Source of the DNA: Limnomonas spitsbergensis
Taxonomy: Eukaryota > Chlorophyta > Chlorophyceae > Chlamydomonadales
Assembly: GCA_037349105.1 (NCBI GenBank)
Contig: JAYJMM010000019.1
Coordinates: forward strand, 496,001-560,000
Reading direction: 5' to 3'
DNA length: 64,000 nucleotides
Below, piece after piece: positions 52,734-63,943 of this stretch. Positions within the stretch are counted from its first letter, which is position 1, and each line of letters starts with the position of its first letter. Below the pieces are notes generated by a model. The model worked only from the letters and a program-made list of their open reading frames with translations, made no database searches and was not told the origin of the DNA. Both the position numbers and the translations under genes were made by a program.

Positions 52734-55700
52734 ATGTTGCCCCTCAAGCCAGCAGCAGTAACAGGAGCAGAACAACCAACAGCCTCACCACATCTCCAAG
52801 TCAGCAGCAACAACAGCATCAACAGCTGCAGGCTGCAGCAACAACAAAAGCAGATGAACGAGGAGGGCCAGGTAACAGAAACCCACATGGCGGCGGCGAC
52901 GCCCTCGCTGCAGTGCTGGCGCCAGCTGTGGCATGCCCTGGGATTATACAGCCCCATCTTCGCCCGGCCAGGCGCCACCGCAGAAGTGAGTTCTGAACTT
53001 GTGCACCACATCACTAAATAGGGGCCAGGCCAACTTCGCCCGGCCAGGCGCCACCGCACAAGTAAGTTCTGAACGTGTGCACCACATTACTAAAATGGGG
53101 CCAGGCCACCTGTGGGAGATCGGGCCAACTTCGCCCGGCCAGGCCCCTCCACACAAGTGAGCATTTGCATGTGCGCACCTGATCATCCTAATTGCATATC
53201 AGTGTTTATTCTTGTGGGTACCAGACCACCTTTGCTGAGCCGCCCCGTGGCCACCCCTGGGCCGATTCCCACCAAACCTTAACCAGCCTCCGGTCAGTGG
53301 CCCAAGCAGCAGGGCTGGCTGCACCAGGGGCTTGGGGACGGGGGCCACAGTGTAGCTGAACTGTAGCTGAGAGTGATATACCACTCACTAAAAAGACACT
53401 GCTGACCATTGGGCTGTTGGGCGGCCACCAGTGGTGGCCCACCACAGGTCCACTGGGAACAACTAGTGATCAGTGGGCATTCTAGCAATCTAGCGCTCAC
53501 AAGAAAACAAATTTCCTGATCCCAATTATTTCCATATAGTTCCGTGACCGCATGTCTGAACCACAGTTTCGCCAAATTAATTGTTTGGTTACCACTTTGG
53601 TTTCGACTCGTAACCAGTAACGTCTAGAAAGGGCTTGCTGTGCACAGGCCTGACAGACGTAGGTCAGTTTGTAGTTGAATTGCAGCTGAATTGTAGGCGA
53701 ATTGTAGCTAAAATCATAGTCGAATGTGGGCTGAATTGTAGCAGTAACCTAGCCTGTGTCTGTCAGGCCTTCGCACAACGAGCCCAATTGTTGCTGAACC
53801 ACCCTGAAATAGCTGGAGCTGGATTGTAGCTGAGGTGTCTTGATCAGCTACCTCTAAGCAGTGCAGAGGAATAGGTGCGGCAAAAGTTCCATAATGGTAC
53901 CCTGGCATCGAGTAAATTGTACAGCTCTGCCGTAGACATGATCAATACGGCATGTCCACTGAACGTCAAAGGTCGGGCGAGTGACAAAGGTTGGGCGCGC
54001 GACGAAGGCTAGACCAAACAGAGGATGTAAACGCCCGATCCCTTCTCTAGCTCACCAAGTATATTAGCTGTGGTGTAGCTGAGCCACCCTGAAATAACCA
54101 GTGCAGTACTACACCCACACAGGAGCTTGATTGTACCTGAAGTGTAGCTATGGTGTAGCTGAACCACCCTGATATAACCAGCGCATCCACACAGGAGCTG
54201 GGTTGTAGCTGAATTGTAGCTGTGGTGTAGCTGAACCACCCAGATATAACCAGCGCAACCACACAGGAGCTGGGTTGTAGCTGAATTGTAGCTGTGGTGT
54301 AGCTGAACCACCCAGATATAACCAGCGCAAGCACACAGGAGCTGGGTTGTAGCTGAATTATAGCTGTGGTGTAGCTCAACTACCCTGATATAACCAGCGC
54401 ATACACACAGGAGCTGGGTTGTAGCTGAATTGTAGCTGTGGCGAAGATAAACCACCCTGAAATAACCAGCGCATCTACACAGGAGCTGGGTTGTAGCTGA
54501 ATTGTAGCTGTGGTGTAGCTCAACCACCCTGAAATAACCAGCGCATCCACACAGCAGCTGGGTTGTAGCTGAATTGTAGCTGTGGTGTAGCTCAACCACC
54601 CTGAAAGAACCAGCGCATCCACACAGGAGCTGGGTTGTAGCTGAATTGTAGCTGTGGTGTAGCTCAACCACCCTGAAATAACCAGCCATCCACACAGGAG
54701 CTGGATTGTAGCTGAACTGTAGCTGTGGTGTAGCTTAACCACCCTGAAATAACCAGTGCATACACAGGAGCTGGGTTGTAGCTGAATTGTAGCTGTGGTG
54801 TAGCTCAACCACCCTGAAAGAACCAGCCATCCACACAGAAGCTGGGTTGTAGCTAAATTGTAGCTGTGGTGTAGCTTAACCACCCTGAAATAACCAGCCA
54901 TCCACACAGGAGCTGGGTTGTAGCTGAATTGTAGCTGTGGTGTAGCTCAACCACCCTGAAATAACCAGCCATCCACACAGGAGCTGGGTCGTAGCTGAAT
55001 TGTAGCTGTGGTGTAGCTCAACCACCCTGAAATAACCAGCCATCTACACAGGAGCTGGGTTGTAGCTGAATTGTAGCTGTGGTGTAGCTCAACCACCCTG
55101 AAAGAACCAGCCATCCACACAGAAGCTGGGTCATAGCTGGATTGTAGCTGTGGTGTAGCTCAACCACCCTGAAATAACCAGCCATCTACACAGGAGCTGG
55201 GTTGTAGCTGAATTGTAGCTGTGGTGTAGCTCAACCACCCTGAAAGAACCAGCCATCCACACAGAAGCTGGGTCGTAGCTGAATTGTAGCTGTGGTGTAG
55301 CTCAACCACCCTGAAATAACCAGCCATCCACACAGGAGCTGGGTTGTAGCTGAATTGTAGCTGTGGTGTAGCTCAACCACCCTGAAAGAACCAGCCATCC
55401 ACACAGGAGCTGGGTTGTAGCTGAATTGTAGCTGTGGTGTAGCTCAACCACCCTGAAATAACCAGCCATCCACACAGGAGCTGGGTTGTAGCTGAATTGT
55501 AGCTGTGGTGTAGCTCAACCACCCTGAAATAACCAGCCATCCACACAGGAGCTGGGTCGTAGCTGAATCGTAGCTGTGGTGTAGCTCAACCATCCTGAAA
55601 GAACCAGCCATCCACACAGGAGCTGGGTTGTAGCTGAATTGTAGCTGTGGTGTAGCTCAACCACCCTGAAAGAACCAGCCATCCACACAGAAGCTGGGTT

Positions 55701-57350
55701 GTAGCTGAATTGTAGCTGTGGTGTAGCTCAACCACCCTGAAATAACCAGCGCATACACACAGGAGCTGGATGCGGCGGGGGAGCGTCTGCTGGGAGGGAA
55801 AGGGGCCAAGCTGCCACATGATGTCTGTGAGGTAAATGATATATAAATGATAAATACAATTATATTGTTCATTTCATTTACGGTTGCCTTTCCCAGCTTG
55901 AAGTGTGGGCTGGCTGGCTGGCTGGCTGGCCGGCCTCTCCGCATCAACAGTCAGCCGCCAGTCTGGCCTGTCTACCTCCCAACAGCCCCACACGCTGAGA
56001 GGACGACTGCCAGTGTTAACTATCCCAGCTTCAAGTCCAACTTCGGCAGGCCGCCCAGAGGCCGCCATAGGTCCAAATGTTGCACATCCTGGACTGGCAG
56101 AGGACTGGTGGCCAAAGCAGCAAGGCTGGCCTCACATTGGGCCTCTGGCCAGCAGCCGGAGTGTATCTGACATGTAGCAGAGTCCAAACTTAGAACTATT
56201 CATTTTTTCCTCGGGCCAAAGGGTTTATGATTCTGGGTATTTGTTGAATACTGAGTTGTGCACTCGTGTCCACTGCCCTCACTCAGTCCCCCTCCATACC
56301 CCCCTCACTCAGTCCCCCTGGCCTATATGCCCCGCTAGGTCATGTCGTCATGCAGCGGTTTTGGGCTGCCTGAGCTGGGTGATCTCAGCCTGGCCCCATG
56401 TGTAACCCTGCTGCCCGTGACGCTCTGGGCGCGGTACGAGGATGACCATGGCCTGTTTGAGGAGGAGGAGGACTCAGCGCCACGTCTGGTCATCGGAGAG
56501 AACCCTTTTGGAGTGGATTACGGCTACCTCGTCCTTCTGCGCACTGACACATGGCAGGTAGGTTTCGGGCTGCATGGGGCATGCATGGGGCATGCATGGG
56601 CCCTGCATGGGGCTTGCGTGGGGCCTCCAAACTTTTAACCTTGAACCTAAGCCTTAACACTGCAAGTGGACGCGTTGATCGGAAAAAATTCCATGGGTGA
56701 GGCGGTGTCCCCTTGGTATCCATGCAGCCTGATACCCTTAAGCCTGCACCTGTAACCTAAACCCTTTACCCTTTGAACCTTGAACCTGAACCCTCTTAAC
56801 CCTGCAGGTTGAGACGTTCATGTAGAACATGCCAGCGGTCACGCCTTGGGATCCATTCTGCCTGATACCACGAGGCCTACAACCTTACACCTTAACCCTC
56901 CAACCCTGGACCCTCATAACCCTGAAACCTCCAAAGCCTCTGACCCTTTAAACGTCAACACAAAACCCCTTGACCCTGCAGGTTGAGACGTTGATCGAAA
57001 ATATACCAGAGGTCATCCCTCGGGGATTGATGCAGGTCTGGATCGCCTCGGACAAGACCGACTACGCGCATCACACCTCTGGAGTCCAGCACTGGATTCA
57101 GGACAACGAAGACGGCGGCGGTGGCAGTGGCGATGGCGGTGATGCTGGCGGCGGCAAGACTGGCGACAGCGGTGGAGGTGTAATCGGCAGTGGCTTGGAC
57201 GCGTGCGCCTCAAGCGTGCGGCAATACTTTGGGTGGTGCAGGGGCGGGGCAGCCATGTTGCAGGAGTGGGATGCTAGGAGCGACGCGTGGCGTGCGGCGG
57301 TGAGCGCGGACATGGTTTGCCGACGCAACTCATTTAAGCAGGTCAACTAG
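52734..57350 (+). CDS. Unrecognised protein, three-exon model
   Basis: Model: exon 52734-52985, exon 56339-56557, exon 56982-57350 (TAG), all phase 0, 279 residues. The two later exons are well supported: acceptor CCCCGCTAG, donor GTAGGT, acceptor CCCTGCAG. Their product (RLVIGENPFGVDYGYLVLLR; LIENIPEVIPRGLMQVWIAS) looks like a folded domain, followed by a Gly/Asp linker and a Cys/Trp-containing C-terminus. I do not recognise the family. The first exon is inferred from a strong donor (GAA|GTGAGT) whose junction is present in three copies; its ATG (52734 or 52856) is uncertain. The intron between carries the 71-bp minisatellite and two family A copies. Confidence 0.55.
52986..53165 (+). repeat. 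Two extra copies of the 52985 exon end and donor
   Basis: TTCGCCCGGCCAGGCGCCAC, CGCAGAA|GTGAGT (true) recurs as TTCGCCCGGCCAGGCGCCAC, CGCACAA|GTAAGT (donor 53062) and TTCGCCCGGCCAGGCCCCTC, CACACAA|GTGAGC (donor about 53157). All three donors look usable. Confidence 0.9.
53215..53382 (+). repeat. Dispersed repeat family A copy, well preserved
   Basis: ACCAGACCACCTTTGCTGAG, GGGCCGATTCCCACCAAACC, AGCAGCAGGGCTGGCTGCAC and AGTGTAGCTGAACTGTAGCT. A good reference copy for the family. Confidence 0.75.
54045..55775. repeat. 71-bp minisatellite, about 24 units
   Basis: The unit is CCATCCACACAGGAGCTGGG, TTGTAGCTGAATTGTAGCTG, TGGTGTAGCTCAACCACCCT, GAAATAACCAG. The period is 71 (CCATCC at 54898 and 54969); early units with GCGCAT are 73. 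The centre (GTAGCTGAATTGTAGCTG) equals the family A tail. Long open frames on minus are artefacts of the repeat. Confidence 0.96.
56035..56188 (+). repeat. Dispersed repeat family A copy
   Basis: AGGCCGCCATAGGTCCAAAT, GCAGCAAGGCTGGCC and GTGTATCTGACATGTAGCAG. Located about 150 bp before the acceptor of exon 56339-56557. Confidence 0.65.
56645..56981 (+). repeat. Two copies of exon 56982 acceptor and start
   Basis: CCCTGCAGGTTGAGACGTTG / ATCGAAAATATACCAGAGGT (true) recurs as CACTGCAAGTGGACGCGTTG / ATCGGAAAAAATTCCATGGG (56658) and CCCTGCAGGTTGAGACGTTC / ATGTAGAACATGCCAGCGGT (56802). The second keeps a good acceptor but has a stop just after it. Confidence 0.92.
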
Positions 57351-58731
57351 AATCCATTCGATAGGTTCAACTAGAATCCCTCCTGCTGCTTGCACCGTAT
57401 AAGCCATAGTAGGGGCGTAATGTATGCCTGACGCGCTGCACGAAATTTTCCCAGGTTAGCAGTATTTTGTCTGGAGAGTTCGGAAATGAAAAATGGAGTG
57501 GTCAGGTGGTTGCTATAGGTGCAGCTAGGACGGTGTGGTCCGGAGCACACTTAAATGAATATAAGTAATTAAATTAGGCGAAGGTAGCATGATGTGCCAC
57601 AGGTTTTGCCGGATTGTCCTACGAAGGTATCATGACACAGCTCAATATGGCATGATATGGCACAGGATAAGCAAAGCAAGATTTTGCTTCCATGAACTAC
57701 GATGTCCCTAAGCTCGTAGAGAGGCAGGATTATGAGCTCAATTAGAAAGGGACTGAGTTCAAACAGAGCTGAGTGAGGGACAAACGCAGGCTGAGCGAAG
57801 GAGGAGGAAAGGTGCAAGCTAAGAGATGGGCAACCCGCAAGCTGGGCTTCGATGGGGTCAGAGTGTAAGCAGACCTCAGATAGGGACAAGGCCTAAACAG
57901 GGCTGAGAGTGTGGCAAGCATCAAGCTTAGTTAAAGAGGGGCGCACTGCTTATGGGCCAGGGCGGCGCTAGGCTTCTAGACCATCCCTTGATCGTCTTGC
58001 TAACACTCATAAGGAAATAGAACCCCATGCCGCATACTGGAGGTATGTCGGACACGTGGCTGTCTTAATGAGAACTAACTGACCTGGCCATTTTTTCACG
58101 CCAGTCATTTATAACGAGCTGTTTTGAAGTGCAGTCAAACGACAATCGCTGTTTAAGAGTTTAAAACCAATGTATGAATGCTCTTTCCACAGTAGTTCCC
58201 TTACTGGTGTCAAGCCTGTGATGTAAGTGCATGCTACCGTCCTGGTCCTGGCTTCCATTAAAATAAAATCTCATGTGTAGAATCTTGCTTCTCACTTTCA
58301 CTCGATTTTTTACTATTCACTCACGGGAGTCATAACCTATCCAAAACTATTCCCCGACCTTTCACTGGTTGAAACAAACTTGTGACTTTTAGGTAACGCA
58401 CTGCCCACTTTTCAGACTTAAGCACGATGCTGTTTTGGGAGCCGTGATAAGGTTATGACACCGGCAAGCATTCAAACGCCTTCACCTGGCCGCATAATGT
58501 GACAAGCTTCGACATGCATGTTCCTAACTGCCCACCTTGCAACGCACTCACCCCCTCCAAAGATCCTGTATACCTCTTTTCCTACCCTAGGATGTGCAAG
58601 TTTTCCTCTTAAATGTCTGTCGGCTCATGTTCTTATGAATTCAGTATGACACCAACTACAATCAAAGCTTCAAGGCACCCGAAAACAACACATCCGTTGC
58701 CGCCCCCTAGGCACTAACCTCAACCTCCTCC
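57351..58731. other. Intergenic between convergent 3' ends
   Basis: No gene or tandem array was recognised. It is AT-richer than the surroundings. Short open frames (for example minus 57569-57889) have no family resemblance. Confidence 0.5.
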
Positions 58732-61700
58732 TTAACCCATGAGCTCGCCCCCCCCATCCACGTTCATCTGCCCGCCCGAGACGAACAGCTCCTCCTCGTC
58801 ACATTGAAGCCCGTCTTCACCCGCGCTGCCCGCTCCTGCACTGGCGCCCCCCTGGCCACTGACGGTGCCACTGCCTGACCCCGCGCCCGGTAGGCCGCCG
58901 CCCTCGATCTGCTTGAGGAGCCGGAACAGCTTGGCAGCCTCACGGATGCGGCTGAAGTTGATGCAAAAAGCCTGCTCGCCAGGGGTGGGGGGAGGGGAGA
59001 GGCAGAGATTCAATTGATACAAAACGCCTGACCACCAGGGATTTGGGTTCAGGGTTTAGGGTTAAAGGTTCAGGGTTGGCTCAACAGGGGAGGGAGAAAG
59101 GAACCTGATTTCAATTATTTTGTTAAGGGTTTTAATGAGTTCGGGTTTTGGGGGACACAAGGCATCTCTGGAGTGGGGAGAGTGCTGGCATGCTAAATTC
59201 CTGAAGGCTGACCTTTGTCCCCAACCCTTGTCCCCACCGTTGTCCCCAACCCTTGCCTCACCTCTTGGTCGGCTTCCGGCCTGCCGCCAACATTCGGCTG
59301 CAGAGCAGACTAAATAAAAATGCAGCATTCTGCATGGTCGATTGGTCGGTACCTTGGCGCCCCCCCCTGAAATAATTAAACCAACTTGCCCACCCTCAGA
59401 TCTCACCTGCAGCTCATGCAGCAGGTCAGCGGCCGCCAGCACTCGGTTGCGGATCAGGCTCTGCAAGAAGACACATACCAGGCGCACGAGGCGGCTCTGG
59501 ACATACCTGGTGCAGGGAATGTGTGAGAGTGGGTGTGGAAGTGTGGGAGAAAGAGTGACGAGGTTTCTGAAGGTGCCCATGAAAACGCTGACCAATAAAT
59601 ACACAAGGTCGTGCGCCAGCTCCTATCCTTCCACTGCGCCCCCTCACACACAGTTGATTTTGAACATATGAACGAAGATATCAGGAACAAGAGTCTGAAC
59701 CCGTGATCTTACTTGTCTTGCGTCCCTTCGCACGACCGCACGCAGTTGGATATGTACATGTGGACGAACTCAGGTGGCAGCTCGACAGACGCCGTCAGCC
59801 TATTGACAACCTCCATGCCATGCAGGCTCATCTCGCTGCGCGACAGCACCGACAGCAGCTCCGCACCGAGACCGTACGTCACGGTACCTGAAGAGGAGGC
59901 TGCGCGAGGGGCGGCGGCGCCGGCCGCGGCCGCTCCCGGCGCCGCAGCGCGCGGGCGGCGCTGAAGCAGTCGCAGCAGCAGCGCGGAGGCGATTGCGGGG
60001 CAGTGCTCGACGAGGGCCGGGAGCTGCTGTTCCGGGCCACCGCCGCCGCCGCCAGCTCCCGCCCCAACAGATACATCCCCGGCGGGCGGTAGCAGCGAGT
60101 GCGCGAGGCGCGGCTGTTGCTCCAGCGCAGCCAGCACCAGCTGCTGCTGCGCCGGCAGCAGCGGCCCGCGCAACGCGCGGGCCACAAGCTCCCGCGCCTC
60201 GGCGGCGGCGGCAGCGGCAGCGCCGCTGCCGTCGTCGCCCGCTCCCGCGCCTGCTGCGTTGTCGCCCATGCTGCTGTCCCACACGAGGCCGGTGTGGAGC
60301 TCAGGGTAGAGCCAGTGCAGCTCATCGGGTGGAGAGGTCAGCAGGTGAGGCACCGGGCGTTGCCAAGGGAAGCAGCAGGGAGGCTGCCACTCAACGTTAC
60401 TTGCAGGCACGTCGCCCCCCAAGCATGTGTACCTGCAAGCCAAAGGGTTAAGGGTTGGGGTTAAGGGTTAAGGGGTTAGGGTTTAGGATAAGGGTTTAGG
60501 TTAAGGGTTAAGGGAAGGGTAAGGGTTCAGCTTAAGGGAAGGGTGAAGGGTTGAGGGTTTAGGTTACGGTTTAATGATTTAGGGTTAAGGGTCTAGGTTA
60601 AGGGAAGGGTTACGGGTTACAGGTAAGGGTTAAGGGTTTAGGTTTATGGTTCAGGGTAAGGGTTTATGTTCATGCTTCAGGGTTAAATGTTTAGGTTTAA
60701 GGTTAAGGGAAGGGTTGAGGGTAAGGCTTTAGGTTTAGGTTAAGGTTTTAGGTTAAGGTTTTAGGTTAAGGGTTTAGGTTAAGGGTTTAGGTTAAGGGTA
60801 ATGGTTAATGGTTAATGCTTCAGGGTAAGGGTTTAGAAATGCCGCATGGGCTCGCCATGCGTAACGCTGATGCCCATGTCATCCACAACTGCACCAGTGG
60901 CGTCCTTTTAAAAGAGTTTCATGTAAATAATAAAAGGTGTACAGTACCGCTATGTTTGAATGGCCTCCTCTCAGGTGATGATTGATTCTTTGTTTGATGC
61001 TTGCCTCTAGGCAGAATGTGGACAAATGCTCTCAATTCCTGACGGCAACTGGCATTGACAATCGAGAATTGTCGCAGTATTCTGTATGAATCCCTCATCC
61101 TTAATGTTATGTTAATTTTTGGGGAAGGCAATATAAATCTCCTGAACGGAGGATCAAGGACAAATAGATATATACAGAGAAAGCTCAGGAAAGGCAAGAA
61201 AGCAAGGGGGGTTTAGTTCGTGAAAACGGGCTCCCTTGTGTCACACTTTATGTCAGTGGCCCCCCTGCAATTCAGCCACTTCCCAGCGGTCGAGGGGGGG
61301 CCTGGTGCAGCCAGCAATGCTGCTTGGACCAACCTGCCTCCATGACCACTTCTGGAGTCTCTGGTTTGATTCCCTTCAGCCAGGTGCGGCTGACCAGCAG
61401 CCTTCCAAAAGTAGCCCGGTGCGCACTTAAATATGAGTGCTAGTACACACCCTACACACAGCCACGCACCCACTCCTCCTGCAGCTGCTAAGCACCAGGA
61501 ACAGCGACAAGCATATCTCCACCCGCCCTCCTTCAAACAAAAAAGGAAACAACAAAATCGGGATCAGGGTCTACACACTTCACTCCCCTCACCCCAAATA
61601 CACCCACAGGCCATGCTCAATAAATATCTCGACGAAACTATTAGAATAATAAATCAGTTTTCTGATACCGCAACCGCTATTATGGACGTCCAGTTCCGGT

Positions 61701-63943
61701 CATTTGGACCGCCTTCCCTCTGGCTTGAAACCATCACTCCTGCCATGCTGCCCGCGGGGCAAACAACGGACAAAAACTATAGGTTTGCAACCAAAACTGG
61801 CACCCACAAACTATTATCAGTTCGTGAATCAAACCCACGCCCCAAAACAACGGCACATATTCTTATGAGGTAAGGCGAAGCGCATGCACAGCTCGATCCC
61901 CCCCAGAGTTGTACACACTCACTTTTTCTGTATCTGCTGCCGCAGCTCGCCCTCTTTCAGTATTGGCTGAGCGGGCGCCGCACCGGCCAGGGCATAGTCC
62001 GCGGGGATTCGAATATGCAGCTGCAAGCACGTGGCGTGACAGGCGCAAGCTGCCGTTAGAAAATGTGTGAAAAAACGTGGACAGTGTGGGAGTGTGTGGA
62101 CGTGTGTGGGAGTGAAGGTGGGATCCACCCATGATGAATCATGTGTACAGAAACAGGGGGGCGTGTGGGAGTGGGTGGGGGTGACTGTTGACATGTATCG
62201 GGCAGGGTGGCAAACCCAGTGCTACGGCCAAACGGGTGGCTTCCTTAATCCACGCTTCAGGGCATACATTTATTTTGTACAGGATAGGGAGTAATCCAAG
62301 GGGATAAGCCTATCAGGGATTCATAAAAACTAAGAATGTCAATGATATTACACCTCTGGGCCATGCACAAGAAGGCTCGGCCGCGAGGGCCCGTGGGTTG
62401 GCGGCTGACCCCGAGCATAACATTTATTACTGTGAGACAGGGGGCATATGCCGGCGGCTGAAACCGCACAATATGAGTATTTGTGTAAAATAAGCTGTGA
62501 TGCCGAATATCCCAAGCACGGATCAAGATCAGGTGTTAAGAACAATGCATACCCGCTGGGCCCTGCTTAGCGGTCGGCTGCGTGGGGCTGGTAGGGAATG
62601 ACTGAGCTCAATTCCAGGTAGCATGCACAGCCTAGACCATGGTGCAGCCATGCCATCATCCTCCTATGTGAGGAGGCAGGATCATGGAACCCGGCGTTCT
62701 AGGCGGGGGAGAGAAGATCGTTTGGCAATATGAGGTGTGCGGCATGCCCAGGGCCCTCACCAAGTGGAGGTCCTGCTGTGTCATGAGCTGCCGGCAAAGC
62801 TCCCGCTCAGCCTGGGCTCGGGAGGTGGACTCAAATGCCTGCACAGAGGGGGACCGTGATGCCAGATCTTAGGTCCTGAAAGAGGCAAACCGGTATGAGA
62901 AGGTGAATAATCCGACGCCTGCAGTGTATGAGGCCAAGATTTCAGATTCCAGATATCAGATTTTCGGGATTTCATAATTCAGGTTTTCGAATCAGAAGGT
63001 GTGTGTGTATAATAGTACGTCGAGAAGAGTGATAGTGAGAAGCAGGGGGGCACGAGAAAGTGCTTCATATGCTTGCAGGCAGCTGAGGGGAAGATCACTC
63101 GTGGGCTTAAAGAGGGGGGTAAACGGGACTCCTACAGACATGCCTGCAGGCAGCTGGGGGGAAGGTGACTGGTCCACCTACAACATTGTTTAGCCTGTGG
63201 GGCTGAACATGAATCAAACATAAGGAAAGAGGGGATGAGCGTGCTGCACACGCCAGCGGGAAGCAGGGGTGGAGGTGGCTCATACGCTTGCAGGGAGTGG
63301 GGGAGCGGGGAGAGGCGAGGGGGGCACGAGAAGGTGGATGATACACTAGTGGAGAGCTGGGAGTGGTTGAGGAGGGCGTGAAAAAGGGAGGCGTAAAGCA
63401 GGGGATGGGTCGAGAGAAGGTGACTCAAATGCCTGCGGTGTGTGAGGAGCAGAGGGAGGGGGCACGAGAACGTCAGGGTAGCGATAATGGCGGAAAGGGT
63501 AAGGGCAGGGTTGCGGCTCAGAACTCAAGCGGTACTTTGGGGGCATTCCCACTGCCTTGACAACGGGATAGCCTCTACAGAAAAGGAGCAAAAACAGAAG
63601 AAAAAGGGCAGCGAGTGGGGAGTCAAGGAGCCTGCTTGAATCATAAAGGAACCTTAAAAGGGGCCTTCAAAATGTGCCTCAAAGGGCCTGTTATTTAGCT
63701 TCGGCAATGGCCTCGGAAAATGGCTTTGCATCCAGGTGCCCCCCCCCCCAGTTTTCAGACACTGCCTAGCCCTGCTGCCTCGCCCCCGGCTACCAGATGC
63801 AGGCTGTGCCCTTGACCCTAGAGACTGGAACCCATGCTGACTGTCCATGCGGTTTGATCACACTTTAACACACTGAGTGCGGGTTGTATCTGCGCTGTGC
63901 AGGCGCACCTTGAACAGGGATCCAATGAACAGGCTGGCAGCCC
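58732..63943 (-). CDS. CNOT11: CNOT11, CCR4-NOT complex subunit (5' end outside window)
   Basis: Exons: 63909 to about 63943 (or further), 62761-62838, 61923-62020, 59713-60432, 59407-59506, 58732-58971 (TAA). Phases agree. The family core is clear: ELHWLYPELHTGLVWDSSM, then LVARALRGPLLPAQQQLVL, LPALVEHCPAIASALLLRLL, MSLHGMEVVNRLTASVELPP, EFVHMYISNC, YVQSRLVRLVCVFLQSLIRN and AFCINFSRIREAAKLFRLLK. These follow animal and plant CNOT11 in order. CNOT11 binds CNOT1/CNOT10 in the cytoplasmic deadenylase complex. Algal additions are Ala/Gly-rich loops in exon 59713-60432 and an 80-codon last exon ending in a Gly-rich acidic tail (CDEEELFVSGGQ). The N-terminal domain continues right of the window; the 63909 exon boundary is tentative. 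Confidence 0.93.
60433..60840. repeat. Telomere-like GGGTTTAGGTTAAGGG tract in CNOT11 intron
   Basis: About 400 bp of irregular TTAAGGG, TTTAGGTTAAGGG and TTCAGGGTAAGGG units directly upstream of the 60432 acceptor. Not a perfect telomere repeat. Confidence 0.85.
61245..61410 (-). repeat. Dispersed repeat family A copy, inverted
   Basis: CCCTGCAATTCAGCCACTTC, GGCCTGGTGCAGCCAGCAAT and GCTGCTTGGACC are in inverse order to the 53215 copy. In CNOT11 intron. Confidence 0.6.
62335..62402 (-). repeat. Dispersed repeat family B copy
   Basis: GTCAATGATATTACACCTCT, GGGCCATGC, AGAAGGCTCGGCCGCGAGGG. A second arm-like piece lies at 62548-62590 (CGCTGGGCCCTGCTTAGCGG, TCGGCTGCGTGGG). Confidence 0.7.
63050..63450 (-). 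repeat. Copies of exon 62761-62838 acceptor and start
   Basis: The true edge on + is GACTCAAATGCCTGCACAGA / GGGGGAC. Copies: TTCATATGCTTGCAGGCAGC (63064), CTACAGACATGCCTGCAGGC (63130), GCTCATACGCTTGCAGGGAG (63279) and GACTCAAATGCCTGCGGTGT (63421). GGGGG..GAGAAGGTG lies between them. Confidence 0.85.

Noticed and set aside
54009..55819. Long minus-strand open frames (up to 228 codons) in the 71-bp array
   Set aside because: The frames merely read through the repeat unit in successive registers. There is no family resemblance, and the array is intronic to the plus-strand gene model.
59879..60464. Arg/Ala-rich alternative frames over the CNOT11 main exon
   Set aside because: Shadows of the clear CNOT11 frame in GC-rich sequence.
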